Assembly (NCBI GenBank): GCA_025056555.1
Contig: JANWVZ010000018.1
Span: forward strand, 1-36,841
Reading direction: 5' to 3'
DNA from: Gemmatales bacterium
Lineage (GTDB): Bacteria; Planctomycetota; Planctomycetia; Gemmatales; HRBIN36
Length of the DNA: 36,841 nt
The notes beneath the pieces were generated by a model that ran no database searches, was not told the origin of the DNA, and saw only the letters and a list, made by a program, of their open reading frames with translations. A program made the translations under genes and the position numbers. Below, piece by piece: positions 16,503-23,641 of this stretch; position 1 is the stretch's first letter, and every line of letters begins with the position of its first letter.

Positions 16503-18270
16503 AGCTTGTGCTCCGAAGCTCCTTTGTGCCCAGGTCTGCCAACTCCAGCGCGTCTAATAAAGCGGTTTCCCAGTAACTGCCTTTAGGCGTGCTGGATTCC
16601 ACCCAGAACCAGTTGGTGTTTGCCTTGCCATTCTTTCTCCCATGGAGAATCAGGTCGCGCACCTCGCCAAACAGCTTCTGCAGTTGCAGATGAGGATGCC
16701 GCGTCGCCTGATAAAGAGCGTAATTGATGGAAACCAGCGGACCTTTCTCTAAACACTCGGCCAAAGCGCGGCGCTGAGACTTGGGGATGCTCTGCAGGCT
16801 AGTCGCCAATTGGGATAATTGCTCCGCTTCGTGCCAGGTATATGGTCGGCTGGTGAGCAAAAGCTTAGCGGGCCCGGTTTGTTTTTCGTAAAGGCTCTTC
16901 ATGGTGACGCGCGCGGAATTTGAAATGACCGGGGAGCGTAACCACAAATGACACAAAGTGCCCATCTCAGTTGCGCGTGCCCAACGCTTGGCTTCTTTGA
17001 GAAGATCTTCAGCCAAATCTATGAGAAAACCTATCGGATACTTCACATCCGCAATCGCCACTCCCGCGGACATGGTAGGTTTGCGGTCGCGGCGTGATCC
17101 TGGAGAGAATTGCTCCTGAAGCTGCCTGATGGCACTATGTTCTTCAAAACGCCGTACCAACTCTCGAGCCACGTCCCAGGCCGCACGATAAGGCACGACC
17201 ACAATGACATCGTCCCCGCCAATTGCAATGATCTCGAACGGCGCTGCCCGCCAACGCCACTTCCCCTGGATCAGCACATCCCGGATCAGCACGTTGAACA
17301 AGGCCTGGAATAAGGCATCTCGCGTTGCCTGGCGTAAAGAGGTGGACAGGAGATGGTAATCGTGAATCGTTCGAGCCCGTTGGAGCAACTCCCCCATGTT
17401 GTTACCGTCGGCATAGATAACGGCCAGACGCCCTTGGCTGCCCACCATTTCGCCAAACGACTCAGCCGGCTCAATCTCGACTTCCAGGCGAAACTGTTCC
17501 CGGAGCCAATCCTGCAGGTCTAACAGATAACCTCGACGTTTTGTGCGTCCCCGTTCGCGTTTCTGCCAGCAAATCGTGCAAATTTCCTCCCCCCGTGTGT
17601 GGTCGTATTTTCCGGAAGGACGTTTGCCACACGAGTCGCACCTGCGATAAACCGGCAGCGTTTCAATAAAGGGCACCAGCGTTTTCTGCCGCTTTGCCTG
17701 TTGTAACTGCGCAACCAGATAGGCCAACCACTCACCAAAATTCTTACGCTCTTCTCGCTGGGAGACGAAAGGATTGAAATGGCTCGCCAACAGTTCCTCA
17801 GCTATCCCCCGCCCCCGCAACTGCGCCAGGGCCAACGGCGCGGGAAGCGGTAGGCCTTTTTCCAGGTCTCGATATGGTACCGGTTCGGAGCACACTACCG
17901 TGATCGTAGCGGTGGTAGTGTGGTCGAGATAGAGCCGTTCCATCAGTTGCTTCAATTCCTCGGCTCGATTCTCGCGCACGATCGCCAGGAAACCGCCCCC
18001 ACCGCAATATATCCCCTGGACATCGTGAATGAATGACGGCCGAACCGTGTTATGCACCCACTCCTGCAAACGTGACCTTCGCGGTTCTGGCGCCGGCCCT
18101 CTTTCCTGGGCCACTTGCAGCAAATCCCCGATAGCCTGTTCCAGCTCAATCAGAATCTCGCTTCCCCCGCGTATTTCAGGAAGAGTGGAGGTTTCAAAAA
18201 CGTAGCTCTTGATAGCATCCGTGTCGCCCATCAGCAGACAGACACGGTCATCCGGCGCAAATTCCGCCAT
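16492..18270 (-). CDS. cas10: Cas10 (Csm1-type) signal-generating subunit lacking the HD domain
   Basis: A 592-aa large subunit of a type III effector complex. It opens directly with the first palm domain (LLMGDTDAIKSYVFET, then the LPEIRGGS motif, residues 12-38). The usual N-terminal HD nuclease domain of about 100 residues is therefore absent, and no HD pair is seen elsewhere. A zinc ribbon uses Cys211, Cys214, Cys231 and Cys234. The second palm has IYADGNNMG (Asp288) and an intact GGDD at 351-354, so cyclic oligoadenylate synthesis is expected when target RNA binds. A helical C-terminal domain follows. It is the first gene of the operon; the start at 18270 has only a weak ribosome binding site. 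Confidence 0.96.
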   Translation of the reverse strand: MAEFAPDDRVCLLMGDTDAIKSYVFETSTLPEIRGGSEILIELEQAIGDLLQVAQERGPAPEPRRSRLQEWVHNTVRPSFIHDVQGIYCGGGGFLAIVRENRAEELKQLMERLYLDHTTTATITVVCSEPVPYRDLEKGLPLPAPLALAQLRGRGIAEELLASHFNPFVSQREERKNFGEWLAYLVAQLQQAKRQKTLVPFIETLPVYRRCDSCGKRPSGKYDHTRGEEICTICWQKRERGRTKRRGYLLDLQDWLREQFRLEVEIEPAESFGEMVGSQGRLAVIYADGNNMGELLQRARTIHDYHLLSTSLRQATRDALFQALFNVLIRDVLIQGKWRWRAAPFEIIAIGGDDVIVVVPYRAAWDVARELVRRFEEHSAIRQLQEQFSPGSRRDRKPTMSAGVAIADVKYPIGFLIDLAEDLLKEAKRWARATEMGTLCHLWLRSPVISNSARVTMKSLYEKQTGPAKLLLTSRPYTWHEAEQLSQLATSLQSIPKSQRRALAECLEKGPLVSINYALYQATRHPHLQLQKLFGEVRDLILHGRKNGKANTNWFWVESSTPKGSYWETALLDALELADLGTKELRSTSYGT

Positions 18271-18984
18271 AGAGTAAATCCCTATTTCTTAATGTGTGGC
18301 CTAAGCTAGCATGGTACACTAGAGGCCGTTCCCAAGCTCAGCATTCCCCTTGTCCATCAGAATAACGAAACTCGGTGGCCCGGGGTGACAAAATTTTTCC
18401 AGAAAAAAGTTAAAGCGGCATTTTTTTCGGCCAGATGGCCAAAGGCCGACTTCCCATTATCCCCTGGACAACATCATCCAACCGTTCATAAGCGGGGGCA
18501 AACTGCCAACGTAAGGCCAGCGAGCCTGTCTTCTCCGAGACCGAAGTGCAAACGCCCCAGTAACTTGAGCAAAAACATGCCAAGCCACAACAGCAACAAC
18601 GCCGAGGCCAAGACCGCGATTTTTCAGCTGACCAACTGAATCCCCCCAAAGTGGCACTGCCACCGTGTTCTTAAGACTTAGAAGCTTGCGAACCTGAAGA
18701 TTCAGAATTCGATTTATTAGCAGCTCCGGTTTCGACGCTTGTGCCAAGTCAGGAAGTCGCGGGAGTCTTGCGACCATACCCATCGTCGCTGGCTTCTTGC
18801 GGATTATCCGGAGTGGAAGCACTGGAGAACTTCCATGGGAACACTCGTTCAGACTTCCCAACGTAATGTCCGAATTGATTGCGACTTCTGACACGCTGTG
18901 GGTTGTCATTTGCCGAAGCAGGGAATATGATGCAATTTTGGAGAAGGTTACCGGGGATGGCCATCTTGGTGATGGGGAGAGCGC
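18271..18984. other. Divergent intergenic region upstream of cas10 and the ACT-domain gene
   Basis: This 714-bp stretch must hold the promoter of the cas operon and that of the ACT-domain gene. It contains no CRISPR repeat or leader that I can see. Homopolymer runs (T and A runs near 18387-18430) and short palindromes (GGCC-AGAT-GGCC near 18430-18441) are present. On the minus strand, 18486-18623 encodes a 45-codon hydrophobic stretch without a clear start codon, which could be a decayed small membrane protein gene. The longer overlapping open frames have no family resemblance and are not called. Confidence 0.5.
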
Positions 18985-19467
18985 ATGAGTTCAGGTGGAC
19001 GGGAGCGAACTGACTATTGGACCGCTCGTGGCCGCGATTGGCCGAGTGTACGTCAGTTCAATGTGTTTCTGGAAAACCGTGTCGGAATGTTGCTTGAGCT
19101 GGTGCGGAAATTTGAAGTCGCCAACAATCGGATTGTTGCCTTGTCGGTGGATGATTCCGTGGACTACGCCATTATCCGGTTGGTGCTCCGCGATCCCGAC
19201 CGTGCCCGTGAAACGTTCAATTTGGCTAACATTCCCTATATCGAGAGTGATTTGCTGGTCGTTCAGCTGCCACCTGACCCGCATCCACTGGTGGATATCT
19301 GCAAGGCACTGCTGCAAGCGGAGATCAACATCCACTATGCCTATCCGTTAATGCTGGCGCCTGAGCGGCCTGCACTCGCCCTGCACGTGGACAATCACGA
19401 GACTGCCGTCGCCATTCTCCGTCAACAGGGCTTCACCATTCTTACCGAAGCGGATCTCGGAGATTGA
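18985..19467 (+). CDS. Two-ACT-domain protein, probable amino-acid-sensing regulator
   Basis: A 160-aa protein made of two tandem ACT folds. The first (about residues 24-92) begins QFNVFLENRVGMLLELVRKF, the standard ACT start, with a Gly at the ligand loop. The second (about 95-157) is more divergent and ends with the IILRQQGF-type strand (AILRQQGFTIL). ACT pairs bind amino acids and regulate biosynthetic enzymes; free-standing two-ACT proteins such as this are often labelled acetolactate synthase small subunit-like in planctomycetes, but the ilvH signature is not clear. The start at 18985 has GGGGAGA just upstream. It converges with the next gene, 13 bp away. The ligand is unknown. Confidence 0.85.
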   Translation: MSSGGRERTDYWTARGRDWPSVRQFNVFLENRVGMLLELVRKFEVANNRIVALSVDDSVDYAIIRLVLRDPDRARETFNLANIPYIESDLLVVQLPPDPHPLVDICKALLQAEINIHYAYPLMLAPERPALALHVDNHETAVAILRQQGFTILTEADLGD

Positions 19468-19480
19468 ACCGTCGCGCACG

Positions 19481-21169
19481 TCAGAACAACGCAGGTTGTT
19501 CGGTAACCTCGCGGCGCAAACGCAAGCGAACCCATGGGACGCGGCGTGTCACCTTGCACAGCCAGTGGTGCATTTCCTCCTGCGTCATGCCGGAGAACCC
19601 ATTCGCAGAACATTCTATGGTCAGGAAATCGAAAGCTTGAGCCAAAACCAGCGTCTGCCGCTGTAAGAGTGCCCATTCCTCGGGCTGGCGCAGTTGCCAG
19701 GTAGTCCCGCAGGCTTCGGAGCTTCCAAGCCAGGGTATCCTAGTGGATTCCAACCACTCCGGTGGTGAAGCGCTCAACCAACACCACGGAGCACCGCGTT
19801 GCGCTGCCTGCTGGCGCTCCTGTTGTAACGCCCGCAGGAGTTCTTGCTGCCAAGACCGTTGACGCTCCGCTTCATCAAAGTAATGCCGAGCCGCGGTTTC
19901 CAGGCCGGTCACGTACATCCAAACCTGAGCACGTTCCAGGAGAAACGGAGGCACTTGCGTAATCAGCGTTGGGCGCAGTCGCTCCCGCCATTGTCGCAAC
20001 CCGTCCGCAACCAGTTTCATCAGGCTGCGGCATCGTTGCAGGACCGCTTCCGGCTCTGCAATTTCCCAATGAGCGATCAACTGAGTCAGGGACAATCCCA
20101 CTACCGCCAACACCGCCTCTGGAAACTGGGAGCCTATAGGCCCTTCATCCCGTACCAGACTCACCCGCCCGTCTGCCTCCATCCATAACCGGCGCAAACT
20201 CGACCACACCTCGGGCGTCTGGCTGCCGCCATGGACATGCCAGACCAGGAAAATCGGTGCGCAGTTCAGCCAATCTTGAAGCGTTTCCAGTATTGTTTGG
20301 CGAATAGTCGCTAAATGATCTGCCGATGGCCAGAATTGTTCGGTCTCGAACAAAGCCCCAGTTCGCTGCACTGGTGCTGCTGGAGCAGCGCGGTTCAAGT
20401 GCAGGATCAGACTAAGCCCCAAGTATCGGCTTAGTAAAGCTAATTCTCGAAGCAGGACTGGAACCTCACCAAGACGATGTAGCAAGAGATCGAACTCCAT
20501 GTTGCCTACAATCGCCGCCTGGCCAATCCAGGAGCGCCAGCTTTCCCAATAAGCCCAAAGCGAATTCTGGGGGAGTGCCTTGCCCCCAGCTCCGGAGAAC
20601 CGCTGGCTGTCCCGCATTGTGGGTAGCCAGATCACGGGGGCAGCGGCTAACTGCCAAGGGTGATAAATGGCATGCAGTGTCACTACTCCGCGACGATGCA
20701 ATTCCGCGAGCGGCTCCGGTACCAGCGTCTCCAAAACCTCCTGCGCATAGCTCTCGTAACCCCGACGCCAAATCTCCTGAGGAAACGAAGGCGCCGCATG
20801 ACCCGCGACTATGGGTGCGAGGCTGGCTGGCGTGGACTTATCCTGGTTGTGGCTGCAGGGAGTTTTCGCGAATGCCCCGGGCGGAGATAGAATCAACTTG
20901 TCCGCCCAAGAACCACGGCCTAGTTGCCGAAGCAGGTGCGTCAGCTGCTGCCGCAATTCAGATTCGATCCACAACCGTCGCGATTGACCTTCGCGAGTGA
21001 GCAAATGCCAAACGCTCTCCGCCACTTCCTGCACCACAAATGGGTCGCGTTCCCCGGCTCGCCGCGCCGCTTCGTGCAGGGCGGTGATTATCTTCAACGG
21101 CTCCAATTCCTGCCAACAGCCACCCCAGTGAACCAACCAACGCGGTCCCTTATCGGAGCGCTCAGGCAT
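19481..21169 (-). CDS. ATP-cone/NrdD-like protein, divergent and without a glycyl-radical site
   Basis: A 562-aa protein whose ATG overlaps the nrdR stop by 8 nt. Residues of about 20-90 (ELEPLKIITALHEAARRAG, then VAESVWHLL, then IESELRQQLTHLLRQLG) look like a shortened ATP-cone, the regulatory domain of ribonucleotide reductases and of NrdR itself. Residues 133-180 (WRRGYESYAQEV, then PEPLAELHRRGVVTLHAIYHP) recall the early part of class III reductase NrdD. The C-terminal glycyl-radical motif and the paired cysteines of active NrdD are not seen. It could be a degenerate or repurposed reductase-like protein tied to nucleotide metabolism. The homology is by eye only, and another family is possible. 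Confidence 0.7.
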   Translation of the reverse strand: MPERSDKGPRWLVHWGGCWQELEPLKIITALHEAARRAGERDPFVVQEVAESVWHLLTREGQSRRLWIESELRQQLTHLLRQLGRGSWADKLILSPPGAFAKTPCSHNQDKSTPASLAPIVAGHAAPSFPQEIWRRGYESYAQEVLETLVPEPLAELHRRGVVTLHAIYHPWQLAAAPVIWLPTMRDSQRFSGAGGKALPQNSLWAYWESWRSWIGQAAIVGNMEFDLLLHRLGEVPVLLRELALLSRYLGLSLILHLNRAAPAAPVQRTGALFETEQFWPSADHLATIRQTILETLQDWLNCAPIFLVWHVHGGSQTPEVWSSLRRLWMEADGRVSLVRDEGPIGSQFPEAVLAVVGLSLTQLIAHWEIAEPEAVLQRCRSLMKLVADGLRQWRERLRPTLITQVPPFLLERAQVWMYVTGLETAARHYFDEAERQRSWQQELLRALQQERQQAAQRGAPWCWLSASPPEWLESTRIPWLGSSEACGTTWQLRQPEEWALLQRQTLVLAQAFDFLTIECSANGFSGMTQEEMHHWLCKVTRRVPWVRLRLRREVTEQPALF

Positions 21170-21635
21170 AGGAAGAGCACCGTTGGCGATTGAGCATCGG
21201 TTTGACTTCCTCGACAAACTCACTCACGTCTTTGAACTCCCGATAAACGGAAGCAAAGCGCACGTACGCCACCTGATCCAGTTCCTTCAGGTATTTCATC
21301 ACCAATTCGCCGATCACCTGGGACGGCACTTCGCGATCGTACTGGCGATAGATTTCCTGTTCAATGTGGCCAACTAACTCTTCCAGGCGCTCCTGACTCA
21401 CGGGGCGCTTGTAGCAGGCTTTTTCCAAACCCCGCAGAATCTTCGTGCGGTCGAAGGGTTCACGGCTCTGATCCTTCTTGACGACGTGCAGCGGATTCTC
21501 CTCCATGACTTCCACCGACCAGACGCGCCGACCACAGCGGGAACAGCGCCGCCGACGGCGAATCGGAAAACCGCCGTGATTCGTCCGTGTATCCGTCACC
21601 TCAAAATTACCGCGCCGACAAAACGGACATTTCAT
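21162..21635 (-). CDS. nrdR: Transcriptional repressor NrdR
   Basis: A 157-aa regulator of ribonucleotide reductase genes. The N-terminal zinc ribbon uses Cys3, Cys6, Cys31 and Cys34, with the basic run RRRRRCSRC typical of NrdR. The ATP-cone domain (about residues 49-139) starts VVKKDQSREPFDRTKI and senses ATP or dATP, which switches DNA binding to NrdR boxes. Length is normal. It is translationally coupled to the downstream ATP-cone-like gene. No NrdR box was identified in the window and no recognisable active ribonucleotide reductase gene is present. Confidence 0.96.
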   Translation of the reverse strand: MKCPFCRRGNFEVTDTRTNHGGFPIRRRRRCSRCGRRVWSVEVMEENPLHVVKKDQSREPFDRTKILRGLEKACYKRPVSQERLEELVGHIEQEIYRQYDREVPSQVIGELVMKYLKELDQVAYVRFASVYREFKDVSEFVEEVKPMLNRQRCSSYA

Positions 21636-21657
21636 GGCTCGCCATCCTCAAATGCAT

Positions 21658-22026
21658 CTACTTATTCGGATAAGGCCGCGACCAGAAGTTTTCCCCATCC
21701 ATGTTGAAAGGCGTTCGTACTTCGATTTGGCAATCGCCCAAAACCTGGCACTGGCAGGCCAGACGTATCTCCGATTCGTGGCCAATGGTAGCCAAGCTCA
21801 GCCCCAGACGAAACCGTTCCCGCCATGTTTTGGGACTCAGGTTCTCCACGCCCTTCTTGACCAATATCCAACACGTTCCACACATCCCGAAACCGCGACA
21901 GTTGAACCAGCGATCCAGCAGGCCGCGATAAACCTGCACTCCGTTTTTCAATAATTCCTGCCGCAAATTCGCACCGACAGGCACCTCGATTTCTTTCTTC
22001 TCGTTCACAATCGTCACTTTCGGCAT
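21658..22026 (-). CDS. 2Fe-2S ferredoxin
   Basis: A 122-aa electron carrier with a beta-grasp ferredoxin fold. Cluster ligands are Cys43, Cys49 and Cys52 (NCRGFGMCGTC) and Cys91 in RLACQCQV. The C-x5-C-x2-C spacing is the adrenodoxin-like rather than the plant type. The longer open frame begins at 22086, but ATG at 22026 gives the standard family N-terminus (MPKVTIVNEKKEIEV) and has GGAG upstream. The extra Cys93 and Cys99 near the last ligand are unusual. It lies 22 bp upstream of nrdR on the same strand and may be co-transcribed with it. The redox partner is unknown. Confidence 0.93.
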   Translation of the reverse strand: MPKVTIVNEKKEIEVPVGANLRQELLKNGVQVYRGLLDRWFNCRGFGMCGTCWILVKKGVENLSPKTWRERFRLGLSLATIGHESEIRLACQCQVLGDCQIEVRTPFNMDGENFWSRPYPNK

Positions 22027-22306
22027 AGCACTCCGCTCCAGAGAGGAAACGAGCATTTCGACTACAAGTTCGGGCTGATTGTACAAACTGCAGCGCCAAC
22101 TGTCCGCCCAAGCCGCCAGCAGTTGCGTTAGCCGGAATCATCTGCACTGCCGCAGCGTTTTCATCTTTCGCCCCTTTGAAAAAACGCCGGTTCGGCGGGA
22201 GCGCACCCAAGAGCGTAATGCCCACTAGCCGCTAACTCCTGACGTGCACAGCTGCCCTACTTTCCCTTCCTTGGGGCCAGTCAATTTCGGAACTGGCCGC
22301 CGCGGC

Positions 22307-23233
22307 CTACGCAGTGATTCCCCGCGTCAACCGCATGAACGCTGTTTCGAGGTTCACGTCTTCTTCTTTCAACATGGTCAGTTTGAAACCCGATTGCACC
22401 AGAAGGTCGGGAATAAAGCTGTAGTCGGTTACCCCAGCCACCAGCTGAACGCGAATTTCGCCAGAACGCAAATCCACACTGTGCACTTGAGGATGCTTTT
22501 CCAGACACTGAGCGGCCCGGTCGAGCTGTTCGGCTACGCGCACCAGGACTACCAACTGCGGTTGCACCTGGGCCAACAAATCCCGTAAATTGCCGTCATA
22601 CAGCAACACTCCCCGCTCAATAATGCCCACTTTGTTGCATACGTCAGCCAGTTCGGGCAAAATGTGGCTCGAAATCATGATCGTCTTGCCCATCTGCCCC
22701 AGGCGCCGCAACAACTGCCGCATGTCAATCCGTGCCCGAGGGTCCAGACCACTGGCCGGCTCGTCCAGCAACAACACCTGAGGATCGTGGAGCAGCACAC
22801 GCGCTAAACCCAACCGCTGCGTCATGCCGCGCGACAAGCTGGTGGCCGGTGCATCGCGTTTGAAGGTCAGGTTCACTAACTCGAGCACCTCTTCACATTT
22901 CTTCCGCCGGGCCGGCCCGTTGATGCGGTAGGCTGCCGCAAAAAACTCCAGGTACTCTATCACTTTCATGTCATCGTACACGCCGAAAAAGTCCGGCATG
23001 TAGCCGATCAATCGGCGAATCTCACGCGGCTTGTTGTAAATGGAATAACCGCAGATAGTTGCCTCACCCCAACTCGGTGCCAACAACGTGGCCAGTATGC
23101 GCATCGCTGTGGTCTTGCCCGCGCCGTTCGGCCCGATAAAGCCATAAACGTCTCCCGGTTCCAGTTTGATGGTTAACCGATTCAGCGCGTACAAATCTCC
23201 GTATTTTTTCGTCAAGTCGCGCGTTTCTATCAT
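22307..23233 (-). CDS. ABC transporter ATP-binding protein, orphan in this window
   Basis: A 308-aa CcmA-type ATPase with Walker A (GPNGAGKTT), signature SLSRGMTQRLGLAR, Walker B LLLDEPASGLDP and switch histidine in SSHILPEL. A C-terminal accessory region of about 80 residues follows. The open frame extends to 23377; ATG at 23233 is preferred because MIETRDLTKKYG is the usual family start, although its ribosome binding site is weak. An ATG at 23329 cannot be excluded. No ABC-2 permease is adjacent: the next gene is an iron-type permease of a different class. The partner permease must lie elsewhere. Confidence 0.92.
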   Translation of the reverse strand: MIETRDLTKKYGDLYALNRLTIKLEPGDVYGFIGPNGAGKTTAMRILATLLAPSWGEATICGYSIYNKPREIRRLIGYMPDFFGVYDDMKVIEYLEFFAAAYRINGPARRKKCEEVLELVNLTFKRDAPATSLSRGMTQRLGLARVLLHDPQVLLLDEPASGLDPRARIDMRQLLRRLGQMGKTIMISSHILPELADVCNKVGIIERGVLLYDGNLRDLLAQVQPQLVVLVRVAEQLDRAAQCLEKHPQVHSVDLRSGEIRVQLVAGVTDYSFIPDLLVQSGFKLTMLKEEDVNLETAFMRLTRGITA

Positions 23234-23641
23234 GGGCCTGTCACCGCAGCCGCCTGAGCCGTCCCAAGTCTTTTCGGACGTGGTGTCCGTAAATGTGGCA
23301 CTTCTCTGGACGCAATCTTCCTTCACCATTGTAGCAACCACGAACTCGGTGAGCGACTCAGGCCTGGGCAGTACCAAGCCTTCCGTTCAGTGAGCTTGCA
23401 ACATCATTCTCGTCCCTCTCGCAAAAACGACACAACCGCCTTGCATGAGATCTTCCGTTCAGCGAGCTTGCAACATCCCCTTCATCCGTACCTTTCATGC
23501 TCGGAACCAGCCTTCCGGCGAACGTTTCATAACGAAAGCAACCCCAACATGGAAATTCGCTCTAGTCATTGCCTCTTCAGGGACTTGCTTGGCAAACTCC
23601 ATTTTCGGAGCAAACCGTCCCATCGAGCAGAAACGCGTTGC
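23234..23641. other. Intergenic region with a two-copy direct repeat
   Basis: No gene is supported in these 408 bp. The stretch holds the start region of the ABC ATPase and the end of the permease transcript. A 26-nt direct repeat lies at 23380-23405 and 23452-23477 (one mismatch); see the repeat entry. Translated frames here have no family resemblance. Confidence 0.6.
23380..23477. repeat. Two-copy 26-nt direct repeat, 72-nt period
   Basis: CTTCCGTTCAGTGAGCTTGC (start of copy 1, 23380-23405) recurs at 23452-23477 with a single T/C change; both copies run on into AACATC. A partial third copy sharing CCTTCCG lies at 23511. The ten-base start CTTCCGTTCA also occurs at 34610 after efp, where it forms a hairpin stem. 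The function is unknown. The dimensions would fit a tiny or relict CRISPR array, or an intergenic repeat family. Confidence 0.85.

Noticed and set aside
18457-18909. Minus-strand open frame of 150 codons upstream of cas10
   Set aside because: Composition is unlike a protein and the hydrophobic stretch that looks coding is in another frame.
18271-18984. Possible CRISPR leader or array next to cas10
   Set aside because: No repeated unit of 25-40 nt could be found there; only homopolymer runs and 4-bp palindromes.
19481-21169. Calling this gene nrdD outright
   Set aside because: The glycyl-radical motif and the cysteine pairs are missing, and the similarity is only in short N-terminal stretches.
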